This document shows, one piece after another, positions 23,585 to 31,468 of a stretch of 64,000 bases of DNA. How positions within the stretch are numbered: the first letter of the stretch is position 1; every line of letters begins with the position of its first letter. Made by a program: the position numbers and the translations under genes. The notes under the pieces were generated by a model. The model worked only from the letters and a program-made list of their open reading frames with translations, was not told the DNA's origin and ran no database searches. The DNA lies in contig OY760867.2 of assembly GCA_963664035.2 (NCBI GenBank), positions 2,418,001-2,482,000 of the forward strand. The letters are read 5' to 3'. The DNA is from G958296245 sp963664035. GTDB taxonomy: Bacteria > Chloroflexota > Dehalococcoidia > Lucifugimonadales > G958296245.

Positions 23585-24649
23585 ATGTTGCAGACGCAGG
23601 AACCGAGCGCCGCCGCAACCGAAGCGGCGGCCGAGACCAGGAAGCGCGTATTCAGCGGCATACAGCCGTCGGGCGAGTTGCACCTCGGCAACTACCTCGG
23701 CGCCATCAAGGGCTGGGCCGACCGCCAGGGCGAGAAGGTCAACTTCTTCTGCATAGTCGACCTCCACGCCATCACCGTGCCCCAGGACCCGGAGACCCTG
23801 CGCCGCCGGACGCGCTCGGTCGCCGCGATGCTGCTCGCCGCCGGCCTCGACCCCGACCAGTGTACCCTCTTCATCCAGAGCCACGTCACCGCCCACGCCG
23901 AGGGCTGCTGGCTCCTGAACTGCGTCACCCCCGTCGGATGGCTGGAGCGCATGACCCAGTTCAAGGACAAGGCCGCCGGCCAGGAGCGCGTCTCCACCGG
24001 CCTGCTCGACTACCCCGTGCTCATGGCCGCCGACATCATCCTGTACGACGCCGACGAAGTGCCCGTCGGAGACGACCAGAAGCAGCACGTCGAGCTGGCC
24101 CGCGACATAGCCAGCCGCTTCAACCGCCTCTACGGCGACACCTTCGTCGTGCCGGAGCCGGTGATCCCTGAGGTGGGCGCGCGCGTCATGGGCCTCAACG
24201 ACCCCGCCGTCAAGATGTCGAAGACGCACTCCGGCGCGCGGGGCCACGCCGTCGCCATGCTCGACGACCCCAAGGAGATCGAGCGCTCATTCAGGCGCGC
24301 CGTCACCGACTCCAGCAGCGAGATAGCCTTCTCCGACGACCCCGCCAGGGCAGGGGTGAACAACCTGCTCGGCATATACAAGGTCGTGACCGGCAGGAGC
24401 AAGCAGGACGTGGAGCGCGACTTCGCAGATGCCCGAGGCTACGGCGACCTGAAGAAGCGCGTCGCGGAGGTCGTAATCGAGGAGCTGCGCCCGATCCAGC
24501 GGCGCTACCACAAGCTCATGGACGACGTAGCCGAGCTCGACGCCCTGCTGGCGCGCGGAGCAGAGCAGGCCGAGGCCGTCAGCGGCCCCAAGCTCGCCGA
24601 AGTAAAGGAGCGCATCGGCCTGGTCCTACCGGGAGCGCCCGCCGCATGA
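23585..24649 (+). CDS. trpS: Tryptophan--tRNA ligase
   Basis: 354 residues. Class I synthetase: the HIGH-type motif is PSGELHLGNYLGA and the KMSKS motif is KMSKT. GIQPSGELHLGN, QSHVTAHAEGCW, YPVLMAADIILYDADEVPVGDDQKQH and NLLGIYKV are TrpS signatures. The frame is open through the leader to 23468, but the ATG at 23585 follows AGGAGG (23572-23577) by 7 bases and begins after the leader terminator. Regulated by the T-box leader. A hairpin repeat and trpE follow. Confidence 0.96.
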   Translation: MLQTQEPSAAATEAAAETRKRVFSGIQPSGELHLGNYLGAIKGWADRQGEKVNFFCIVDLHAITVPQDPETLRRRTRSVAAMLLAAGLDPDQCTLFIQSHVTAHAEGCWLLNCVTPVGWLERMTQFKDKAAGQERVSTGLLDYPVLMAADIILYDADEVPVGDDQKQHVELARDIASRFNRLYGDTFVVPEPVIPEVGARVMGLNDPAVKMSKTHSGARGHAVAMLDDPKEIERSFRRAVTDSSSEIAFSDDPARAGVNNLLGIYKVVTGRSKQDVERDFADARGYGDLKKRVAEVVIEELRPIQRRYHKLMDDVAELDALLARGAEQAEAVSGPKLAEVKERIGLVLPGAPAA

Positions 24650-24660
24650 CAAAAGCTACC

Positions 24661-24699
24661 TCTTCCCCCGTCCTGGGGGAAGATTGAGATGGGGGTCCC
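24661..24699. repeat. Dispersed hairpin repeat A, copy 2
   Basis: CTTCCCCCG/TGGGGGAAG stem followed by ATTGAGATGGGGGT. Located between trpS and trpE, where it could end trpS transcription, although no T tract follows. Confidence 0.8.
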
Positions 24700-24755
24700 C
24701 TTGCCTCTGAACAGCTATGGAAAGACCAGCCGCGCAAATAGGTTGGAGAAGTAAC

Positions 24756-26207
24756 TTGTACAGCCCCACCTTGGAACAGGTCCGCCGCCTCGCAGGCCAG
24801 GGCAACCTCGTCCCGGTATACCGCGAGATCACCGCCGACCTCGACACCCCCGTGTCGGCCTACCTCAAGGTCGCCAGGCCCCCGTACTCCTTCCTGCTTG
24901 AGAGCGTGGAGGGCGGCGACCGCATCGCCCGCTACAGCTTCATCGGCGCCGAGCCCTACGACGTCATCAGGACCGGGCCGGGCGAGAAGCACGGCGCCAC
25001 GGACCCGCTTACCCACGTGGAAGACGCCCTGCGGCGAATGACGCCCGTCGGCATGCCCGACGACCAGAGGTTCAACGGCGGCGCCGTCGGCTTCCTCGCC
25101 TACGAGGCGGTCAACTACTTCGAGCGCCTGCCGTCCCCCGATTCCGACCCGCTCGGGCTGCCGGAGTCGGTCTTCATGATGACCGACACTTTCATCATCT
25201 TCGACCACCTCCTCCACAAGATACGCATCGTAAGCCACGCCCATCTCGACCTGGGCGTCGAGCGCGCCTACGCCGAGGCCGTCCGCAGGATAGAGGACGT
25301 CGCCGCCCGGCTGACCCAGCCCATCGCGCCGCCCGCAGCCGAGGGCGGCCCAACACAGGGCTCGCGATTCGTCTCCAACATGTCGCGCCCCGACTACGAG
25401 GCGATGGTCGAGGCCGTGAAGCGTTACATATACGAGGGCGACGTGATCCAGACCGTCGTCGCGCAGCGCTTCAGCCGCCCCACCTCCGCGCACCCCTTCG
25501 AGATATACCGCGCCCTCCGCGCCATCAACCCGTCGCCCTACATGTACTACCTGGAGCTGGACGGCTTCCAGATCGTCGGCGCCTCCCCAGAGCTGCTCGT
25601 CCAGGTCGAGAACGGCCAGGTCGCCACCCACCCCATCGCCGGCACGCGCCCGCGCGGCGCGTCCCCCGGCGAGGACATGGAGCTGGAGGCCGACCTGCGC
25701 GCCGACGAGAAGGAGCGCGCCGAGCACATCATGCTCGTCGACCTCGGCCGCAACGACATAGGCCGCGTCAGCCTGCCCGGCTCCGTAAACGTCACCCAGC
25801 TAATGGACGTCGAGCGCTACTCCCACGTCATGCACCTCGTCTCCCACGTCACCGGCAAGCTCAAGAGCGGCTACACCTGCTACGACGTGCTGCGCGCCTG
25901 CTTCCCCGCCGGCACCGTCTCCGGCGCGCCCAAGATCCGCGCGATGGAGATAATCGCCGAGTTCGAACCCGACAAGCGCGGCCCGTACGCCGGCGCCGTC
26001 GGATACTTCGACTTCAAGGGCAACATGGACACCGCCATCACCATCCGCACCATGATCATGAAGGACGGCGTGGCCCACGTGCAGGCGGGCGGGGGAGTGG
26101 TGTACGACAGCACGCCGGTCGGCGAGTACGAGGAGACGGTACACAAGGCATCGGCCCTCATGCGAGCCATCGACCGGGCCGAAGCCGCGGGGGAGCGGAC
26201 GCCATGA
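24756..26207 (+). CDS. trpE: Anthranilate synthase component I
   Basis: 483 residues. It converts chorismate to anthranilate with ammonia from TrpG. The N-terminal domain begins YSPTLEQVRRLAGQGNLVPVYREI; the chorismate-binding core includes FSRPT, PSPYMYYLELDG, IVGASPE, IAGTRPRG, ERAEHIMLVDLGRND, MHLVSHVTG and TVSGAPKIRAMEII. The start is TTG at 24756 with GGAG 7 bases upstream and the conserved N-terminus right after it; an ATG at 24717 has no ribosome site. No trpG is adjacent. Downstream it overlaps recR by 4 bases. Grouping with trpS suggests linked tryptophan supply. Confidence 0.95.
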   Translation: MYSPTLEQVRRLAGQGNLVPVYREITADLDTPVSAYLKVARPPYSFLLESVEGGDRIARYSFIGAEPYDVIRTGPGEKHGATDPLTHVEDALRRMTPVGMPDDQRFNGGAVGFLAYEAVNYFERLPSPDSDPLGLPESVFMMTDTFIIFDHLLHKIRIVSHAHLDLGVERAYAEAVRRIEDVAARLTQPIAPPAAEGGPTQGSRFVSNMSRPDYEAMVEAVKRYIYEGDVIQTVVAQRFSRPTSAHPFEIYRALRAINPSPYMYYLELDGFQIVGASPELLVQVENGQVATHPIAGTRPRGASPGEDMELEADLRADEKERAEHIMLVDLGRNDIGRVSLPGSVNVTQLMDVERYSHVMHLVSHVTGKLKSGYTCYDVLRACFPAGTVSGAPKIRAMEIIAEFEPDKRGPYAGAVGYFDFKGNMDTAITIRTMIMKDGVAHVQAGGGVVYDSTPVGEYEETVHKASALMRAIDRAEAAGERTP

Positions 26208-26818
26208 CCACCCGACGCTACTCCGCCGCCGAGCCCGTGGGACAGCTCGTCGAGGAGCTCCACAAGCTGCCCGGCATAGGCCCCAAGACGGCGCAGCGCC
26301 TCACCTACCACCTCGTGCGCATGCCCAGGGACGACGCCCTACGGCTCGCCGAGGCCATACTCGCCGTCAAGGACCGCATCGTCCTATGCTCGCAGTGCTA
26401 CAACATCACCGAAGCCGACCCCTGCGCGCTGTGCGCCAGCGGCCCCGCCAGGGACCGCACCCGCATATGCGTGGTCGAAGAGGCCCTCGACGTCGTGGCC
26501 CTGGAGCGCACGGGTGCCTACGACGGCCTATACCACGTGCTCCACGGCGTCATCTCCCCCATGAACGGCATAGGCCCCGAGGAGCTCAAGATCCGCCCGC
26601 TGCTCGACCGCCTCAAGGGCGGCGAGGTGCAGGAGGTCATCCTGGCCACCAACCCGAATCTGGAGGGCGAGGCGACTTCCATGTATATCAACAACCTGAT
26701 CGCCCCCCTCGGCGTGAAGGTCACGCGCCCCGCGAGGGGCCTCCCGGTGGGCGGCGACCTCGAGTACGCCGACGAGATCACCCTCGGCAGGGCCATCGAA
26801 GGCCGCCAGAGCGTCTGA
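26204..26818 (+). CDS. recR: Recombination mediator RecR
   Basis: 204 residues. Order: helix-hairpin-helix LHKLPGIGPKTAQRLTYHL, the C4 zinc finger CSQCYNIT-CALC, then the Toprim domain ICVVEEALDVVALERTG with GVISPMNGIGPEELKI and TNPNLEGEATSMYI, and the Walker-like ARGLPVGGDLEYADEITL. It works with RecO to load RecA on gapped DNA; recO is the next gene, 8 bases downstream. The ATG overlaps the trpE end (ATGA). Confidence 0.96.
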   Translation: MTTRRYSAAEPVGQLVEELHKLPGIGPKTAQRLTYHLVRMPRDDALRLAEAILAVKDRIVLCSQCYNITEADPCALCASGPARDRTRICVVEEALDVVALERTGAYDGLYHVLHGVISPMNGIGPEELKIRPLLDRLKGGEVQEVILATNPNLEGEATSMYINNLIAPLGVKVTRPARGLPVGGDLEYADEITLGRAIEGRQSV

Positions 26819-26826
26819 CATAGCCC

Positions 26827-27588
26827 ATGGCGAGGCCACGCACGTACAAGACCGAGGCCATCGTCCTCAGGCAGACGCCTCTGGGCGAGGCCGACCGCAT
26901 ACTCACCCTCTACACACCCGACCTCGGCAAGCTGCGCGCCGTCGCCAGGGGCGTCAGGAGGCCCAAGAGCAGGATGGCCGGCCACCTCGAGCCGCTGACC
27001 CGCGCCATGGTCTCGGTCAGCGAGGGCAGGTCGCTGGACCACATAGCCGAGGCCGAGACGCTGCGGAGCTACCGCCGGCTGCGCGAGGACCTGGAGCTCG
27101 TGAGCAAGGCCATGTACCTCGCCGAGTTGGTAGACGGCTTCACCGTCGACCGCTCGCCCTCGGCGTCCATATTCGACCTACTCGCCGGCTCCCTCGCCCG
27201 CCTGGAGAGCGCCCCGAACGCCGACCAGGTGCTGCGCTACTTCGAGGTCCGCCTCCTCCACGCCTCCGGCTTCGGCCCGGAGCTGCGAGAATGCGTCGAG
27301 TGCCGCGCGGCCCTGGAGCCGGCCACCCACCTATTCTGCCCAGCCGCCGGCGGCATCCTGTGCGCCCCCTGCGCAAGGGCCGCCAAGGGCTCGCTCGTGC
27401 CCCTCTCCGTCAGCGCCATAAAGGTGCTGCGTTTCTTCCAGCGCGAACCCCCCGACGCCGCCGACTCCCTCGACGTGCCCCCCCACGTCCTCCGCGAGAC
27501 CGCCCGAGCCCTCCGCAGCTACACCACCTACGTCCTGGAGCGAGACCTAAAGAGCGCCCGCTTCATGAACCTCGTCGCCGCAAAGTAA
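26827..27588 (+). CDS. recO: DNA repair protein RecO
   Basis: 253 residues. An N-terminal OB fold (TYKTEAIVLRQTPLGEADRILTLYT, GVRRPKSRMAGHLEPL) is followed by the helical C-terminal domain with a zinc site (ECVECRAALE and CAPCAR). It anneals DNA and, with RecR, helps RecA filament formation. It forms a tight pair with recR. Its TAA stop at 27586-27588 shares the A at 27588 with the first base of dispersed repeat C. Confidence 0.95.
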   Translation: MARPRTYKTEAIVLRQTPLGEADRILTLYTPDLGKLRAVARGVRRPKSRMAGHLEPLTRAMVSVSEGRSLDHIAEAETLRSYRRLREDLELVSKAMYLAELVDGFTVDRSPSASIFDLLAGSLARLESAPNADQVLRYFEVRLLHASGFGPELRECVECRAALEPATHLFCPAAGGILCAPCARAAKGSLVPLSVSAIKVLRFFQREPPDAADSLDVPPHVLRETARALRSYTTYVLERDLKSARFMNLVAAK

Positions 27589-27737
27589 TACCATCTCGTT
27601 CTAAGTACGTCATAAACTCGTCTTGTACGTCATAAACTCGTCTTTCCCGCGAAAGCGGGAATCCAGTCCCAGGCCACTGGACTCCAGCCTACACTGGAGT
27701 GACGGCATTTATGGTCGCATCACACCGAACCGGTTAT
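27588..27737. repeat. Dispersed repeat C, copy 2 (about 150 bp)
   Basis: Same sequence as 21448-21574, but with an internal 24-base duplication of GTACGTCATAAACTCGTCTT near the left end. It starts exactly at the recO stop codon. Confidence 0.85.
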
Positions 27738-27800
27738 AAGGTTCATAGCCCGCGAGACGTTTCGTCGGTGGGCTGGCCTGGCGCCGAGAGCACTCTTACC

Positions 27801-27842
27801 TCTTCCCCCGTCCGCTGGGGGAAGATTGAGATGGGGGTTCCC
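27801..27842. repeat. Dispersed hairpin repeat A, copy 3
   Basis: TCTTCCCCCG ... GGGGGAAGATTGAGATGGGGGTTCC, the closest match to copy 2. It lies just beyond the stop of the SDR at 27863. Confidence 0.8.
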
Positions 27843-27862
27843 GCCCCGCCGCGAGTCCGCCG

Positions 27863-28690
27863 CTACTTGAGCATCGCCCAGCTAAGCAGCGACAGGTACA
27901 GCCGCTCCGGCAGCACCCACTTCGCCGCCACCGCCATCCGCGCGTCTGGCCCCACCACGTACCGCAATTTAGGCCGCCGCGACCGGATTATCTTCCGTAT
28001 CACCCGCGCGACCTTGGCGGGGTTGCCCGCCGTGGGCCCGTACTCCGCGCGCTCCGTGCGCCGCGCCACCGTACCGCCGTATGACATGGAGTCCGAGCCG
28101 GCCGCGGCCACCTGGTTCTCCAGGAACCTCGTCCTGAACAGCCCCGGCTCCACGATTGCGACCCTCACACCGAGCGGCCACAGCTCCATCCTCATAGACT
28201 CGCTCATGCCCTCCAGCGCGAACTTGCTCGCCGAGTAGGCGCCGCTGAACGGCATCCCGATGCGTCCCACCACCGACCCGACGTTGACTATGGTGCCCTT
28301 GCCCCTCTCCACCATCCCCGGCAGCACCGCCCGCGTCAGCCGCAGCGCCGCGAAGACGTTGGTCTCGAACTGCGCCCGCATCTCCTCCGACGACACGCTG
28401 TGCAGCGGCCCGCGCAGCCCGTACCCCGCGTTGTTCACCAGCGCGTCGATGCCCCCAACCTCCCGGACCAGCCCCGGCATGACCTCGTCCACCGACGCCT
28501 CCGAGTTGATGTCAAGCTCCACCGCGCGGATGGGCAGCCCTCGTTCTTCGGCCTCTTGCCGCAGGCCGTCCAGCCGGTCCATCGACCTGCTCGCGGCGAT
28601 GACGCTGTACCCGTCCCCGGCCAGCAGCCGCGCCGAGGCCAGCCCGATCCCCGAGGACGCCCCGGTCACCATCACTGTCTCCCGTGCCAT
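27863..28690 (-). CDS. SDR family NAD(P)-dependent oxidoreductase
   Basis: 275 residues. TGASSGIGLASARLLAG (residues about 9-25), DALVNNAGYG (NNAG motif), IVNVGSVVG with the catalytic Ser and YSASKFALEGM (YxxxK) are all present. The C-terminal extension ending YLSLLSWAMLK is hydrophobic, as in the membrane-associated retinol/sterol-type SDRs. Substrate unknown. The upstream gene, on the same strand, is a GNAT protein. Confidence 0.92.
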   Translation of the reverse strand: MARETVMVTGASSGIGLASARLLAGDGYSVIAASRSMDRLDGLRQEAEERGLPIRAVELDINSEASVDEVMPGLVREVGGIDALVNNAGYGLRGPLHSVSSEEMRAQFETNVFAALRLTRAVLPGMVERGKGTIVNVGSVVGRIGMPFSGAYSASKFALEGMSESMRMELWPLGVRVAIVEPGLFRTRFLENQVAAAGSDSMSYGGTVARRTERAEYGPTAGNPAKVARVIRKIIRSRRPKLRYVVGPDARMAVAAKWVLPERLYLSLLSWAMLK

Positions 28691-28750
28691 CTAACCGCCC
28701 CTCGCTACCGCGCGCCGCCAGCGCGGGCAAATCGCAATTCGTTCGCCCCT

Positions 28751-28792
28751 CATCATCCCAAATCCCCCCATCATATGAATCACAGTTCAGAC
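28751..28792. repeat. Dispersed repeat D (ATCACAGTTCAGAC family), copy 1
   Basis: CATCATCCCAAATC ... ATGAATCACAGTTCAGAC. Its right end supplies the stop codon of the GNAT gene (TGA inside GTCTGAAC on the minus strand). Other copies are near 46013, 48931 and 57181. Confidence 0.8.
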
Positions 28793-29872
28793 CCCCGCGA
28801 TGCGCTCCAGCATCCAGGGGTTCCGGGCCCCGTAGTAGTCGCCGCTGGGCCGCGCTGGGCTCACGTCGTCCGACACTCGCCTCGTGAACACCACCATGTC
28901 AAGCATCTCGTCGCCGTCCCGAAGCCGCCCCCGGTACCGTCCCTCCTCCGAGAACCCGGCCTCGCGCAGCAGGTCCATCTGCCCCACGTCACGCTCCCCG
29001 ACGTACACTTGCAGCACGCCGATCGACATACCGGCAGCCTGCGCCGCCGCCGCGTCCAGCAGCTCCCGCGCCTGCCCGAAGTAGGCCGGGCACACGCGGA
29101 AGCTGAGTTGCGCCGCGTGCTGCTCCTGGTACGTGTCCATCCGCTCGAACGCCGCCAGCCCCACGACGCGCTTCCTAGGGTTCTCCAGCACGAGACAGCC
29201 GCCCCGCCCGTCCTCGATGCGCCGCAGCACCTTCACGAAGTGGCTCTCGTACCGCATCTCCCGGAACGCCTTCGTCAGGTAGTCCTTCACGAGCCAGTCC
29301 GGCTCCGGGTGGTTGTATAGCGCCGAGGCGTAGGGCAGGTCCGCCCACGTCGCCTCCCGCACGCGCGCCGCGCCGTTGTCGGAAAAAAAACTCTCCTCGA
29401 AGTCCTCCGCGCCCGGCGCGAGGTACCTCAGCCCGTCCCCGATCGTGTACCAGAAGCCGTGCTTCTCGTACAGCGACCCCGCGATGGGGTTGGCCGTACA
29501 CAGCATCAGCGCGAGGCCGCCCTCCGCGTTGAACTTCTCGATCAGCGCCGACATCAGCGCCGACATGATCCCCTTGGACCGGTGCTCCTCCGCCGTCTCC
29601 ACGAACTGGATCAGCCCCACCTCGCGGTTGTACGTGGACGTGTAGTACGCGAGCGACCCCACGAGCTCCGGCCCGATCTCCCCCACCGCGTAGGGCGTGT
29701 ACAGCCACGGCCTCAGCTCGCCCGAGATCAACTCCTCCTTGATCTCCCCCCACAGCCAGTTCACCAGTCGCCCCTCCGGCGACCGCCGCGCATACTCCGT
29801 CAACGGCGGCTCCACCACGCTGACCGCCATCCGCTCGCCGGACCTCAAGGCCACGGAGCTAACCTCGGACAT
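28787..29872 (-). CDS. GNAT family N-acetyltransferase, two-domain
   Basis: 361 residues. The N-terminal half has the acetyl-CoA loop EEHRSKGIMSALMSALIEKF and ANPIAGSLYEKHGFWYTIG, clear GNAT motif A and B. The C-terminal half (about 180-345) looks like a second, more diverged GNAT fold (EEGRYRGRLRDGDEMLDMVVFTRR). Acceptor unknown. The coding strand has an 8-T tract at 29382-29389 without apparent disruption. The stop codon coincides with dispersed repeat D. Confidence 0.85.
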   Translation of the reverse strand: MSEVSSVALRSGERMAVSVVEPPLTEYARRSPEGRLVNWLWGEIKEELISGELRPWLYTPYAVGEIGPELVGSLAYYTSTYNREVGLIQFVETAEEHRSKGIMSALMSALIEKFNAEGGLALMLCTANPIAGSLYEKHGFWYTIGDGLRYLAPGAEDFEESFFSDNGAARVREATWADLPYASALYNHPEPDWLVKDYLTKAFREMRYESHFVKVLRRIEDGRGGCLVLENPRKRVVGLAAFERMDTYQEQHAAQLSFRVCPAYFGQARELLDAAAAQAAGMSIGVLQVYVGERDVGQMDLLREAGFSEEGRYRGRLRDGDEMLDMVVFTRRVSDDVSPARPSGDYYGARNPWMLERIAGV

Positions 29873-29974
29873 CTGACACCTCCTAGGGCAAGAGAGTATA
29901 TCACCGGCTGCTCAGGTCGTCGTGGGGGTGGGCAAGTGCGTCGAGATGATGCGAAAAAAAGGCGTCAGGATATA

Positions 29975-30003
29975 TTGAAGCGAACGTGCGCAGCAGCTAT
30001 GAT
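29975..30003 (+). promoter_or_regulatory. Promoter for the ParA cassette (TTGAAG-N17-TATGAT)
   Basis: -35 TTGAAG (4 of 6) at 29975-29980 and -10 TATGAT (5 of 6) at 29998-30003; the start would be near 30010, about 58 bases before the ParA start codon. Confidence 0.6.
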
Positions 30004-30067
30004 AGGGGCTGTGCTGTAGCTACGATTGCCCACAGTGCACTTTGCTCGCATAGCGTTGGAGATGGAC

Positions 30068-30901
30068 ATGGCCGCAAATGGCCCGGTCTGCATTTCAGTG
30101 ATCAACATGAAGGGCGGCGTCGGCAAGACGACGATTGCCGTGTTGCTGGCGCGTCATGCCGCCCAATATAGAGATCTCAAAGTCCTTGCTGTAGACCTCG
30201 ATCCTCAGGCGAACCTATCTCAGGCGCTTATGGGGGCCAATGCTTATAGACGATTCATAGACACTAAGGCGCCATCAATTGTCGAAGTCTTCGAAGGTTA
30301 CGCGCCTCCGACCCCTAGTAATCCCTCACCAAGTCCTCTTGGTGTGGATGAAGTAGTCCAGACGATTCGCACTGACCTACATCTCATTCCTTCGAGATTC
30401 GATTTCTCTGACCACTTGGTCAAATCGATCGGAACTGACCCAAGAGTTCTAGCGCGGCTTATCGCCAATAGCTTCCAGCATAAAGACCTCGTAATCATAG
30501 ATTGCGCTCCGACTGAATCCATATTCACTCAGACTGCGTACCACGCGTCGCGCTACGTCCTTGTACCTGTTAAGCCGGAATTCTTGGCAACGATAGGTTT
30601 TCCGTTACTTGGTCGCTCTCTTAAGACGTTTAGCAACATGAACCATGACATTGAAGTTATTGGTGTAGTGATCAACGACACATCTGACTATCAGGCTTAT
30701 CCAACACCGGAGAAAAGACAAGCTCTTGATGAGATACACGAAGAAGCAAGGAAGAACGAGTGGTACGTGTTTGATAATGGACTGAAATATTCCCGCGGGT
30801 TTCCCAAAATGATGCGTGGTGATTATACTTGGTCTGGAAATGCATGGCAGATATCTTACCGTTTTGCAGAGGAATTGTTTGATGAGAGGCTCGCAATATG
30901 A
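30068..30901 (+). CDS. ParA/MinD-type ATPase
   Basis: 277 residues. A deviant Walker A, ISVINMKGGVGKTTIAVLLA (KGGxGKT), is the ParA signature; AVDLDPQANLSQAL is switch I and DLVIIDCAPTESIF is Walker B. VVINDTSDYQAYPTPEK and the C-terminal SYRFAEELFDE complete the fold. Start at ATG 30068, where GGAG lies 6 bases upstream; earlier TTG/ATG codons are spaced badly. The gene and its partner are visibly poorer in G+C than the surroundings. It overlaps the next gene by 4 bases. No parB or plasmid genes are nearby, so partition is unlikely to be the whole story. Confidence 0.9.
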   Translation: MAANGPVCISVINMKGGVGKTTIAVLLARHAAQYRDLKVLAVDLDPQANLSQALMGANAYRRFIDTKAPSIVEVFEGYAPPTPSNPSPSPLGVDEVVQTIRTDLHLIPSRFDFSDHLVKSIGTDPRVLARLIANSFQHKDLVIIDCAPTESIFTQTAYHASRYVLVPVKPEFLATIGFPLLGRSLKTFSNMNHDIEVIGVVINDTSDYQAYPTPEKRQALDEIHEEARKNEWYVFDNGLKYSRGFPKMMRGDYTWSGNAWQISYRFAEELFDERLAI

Positions 30902-31389
30902 CTGATCCTAAGCTAAGAACGGCTCTTCATCCGATAGTCAAAGAGTATGGCCTGGGAACGGTCCTCAGATACTTGGCAGAGATCGCAGACGCCCGGAAGG
31001 CCAATGTCGAGCGCCCCACGCCGCCATCCAACGGTAATTCAAACGGCAGCAAACAAAGAAGACCAAAGGTCACTGCTCGGGAATATGTGGAAAAGATGGA
31101 ACTTCCCCTAGAGAAGTCTGCGGCGGTGACCGAGCTCGCAGAGCGATTCCAACACAAGTCCTTCTTGCCTACCTTTCACGACGTCACCGAGTTCTGCCAG
31201 GTGTATGGCATTGAGGTCCCTGCTTCTAGGAGCCGTATGAGCGCCATCCCAAGGGTCTTCAAGTTCATAGCGGACATGGAGACGAACGAAGTCCAAAGGA
31301 TACTGGACGATGGGATGTTCTCCGGCCCGTCGAAGCTGGCCCCCATTGCCGACGCGATCCGTAACTACAGCCGCGCGGCCTCTCGCTAA
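30898..31389 (+). CDS. Unknown protein translationally coupled to ParA
   Basis: 163 residues with no recognisable family. Features: an N-terminal helical region (LHPIVKEYGLGTVLRYLAEIADARK), a polar Asn/Ser/Lys linker (residues about 42-60), then a helical C-terminal part rich in charged residues. The ATG is inside the ParA stop (ATGA), so the two are co-translated. As ParA partners are usually DNA- or cargo-binding adaptors, this may be the specificity subunit; that is inference. Lower G+C than the host genes. Confidence 0.75.
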   Translation: MTDPKLRTALHPIVKEYGLGTVLRYLAEIADARKANVERPTPPSNGNSNGSKQRRPKVTAREYVEKMELPLEKSAAVTELAERFQHKSFLPTFHDVTEFCQVYGIEVPASRSRMSAIPRVFKFIADMETNEVQRILDDGMFSGPSKLAPIADAIRNYSRAASR

Positions 31390-31468
31390 CCTCGGAGCAT
31401 CTCTTCATTCTCGTTCTTCCCACTAACCTTGGGGCCGTGCATTCCTGAGAACCCGAGCAAAGTATCCG

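Noticed and set aside
24579..25727. Long minus-strand frame of 382 codons opposite trpE
   Set aside because: It lies entirely over trpS end/trpE, has no recognisable domain and shows the Gly/Val/Arg-rich composition expected from reading the antisense of a high-G+C gene.
30068..31389. Plasmid or chromosome partition locus (parAB)
   Set aside because: There is no ParB domain, no parS-like inverted repeat cluster and no replication gene nearby; the partner protein does not resemble ParB.
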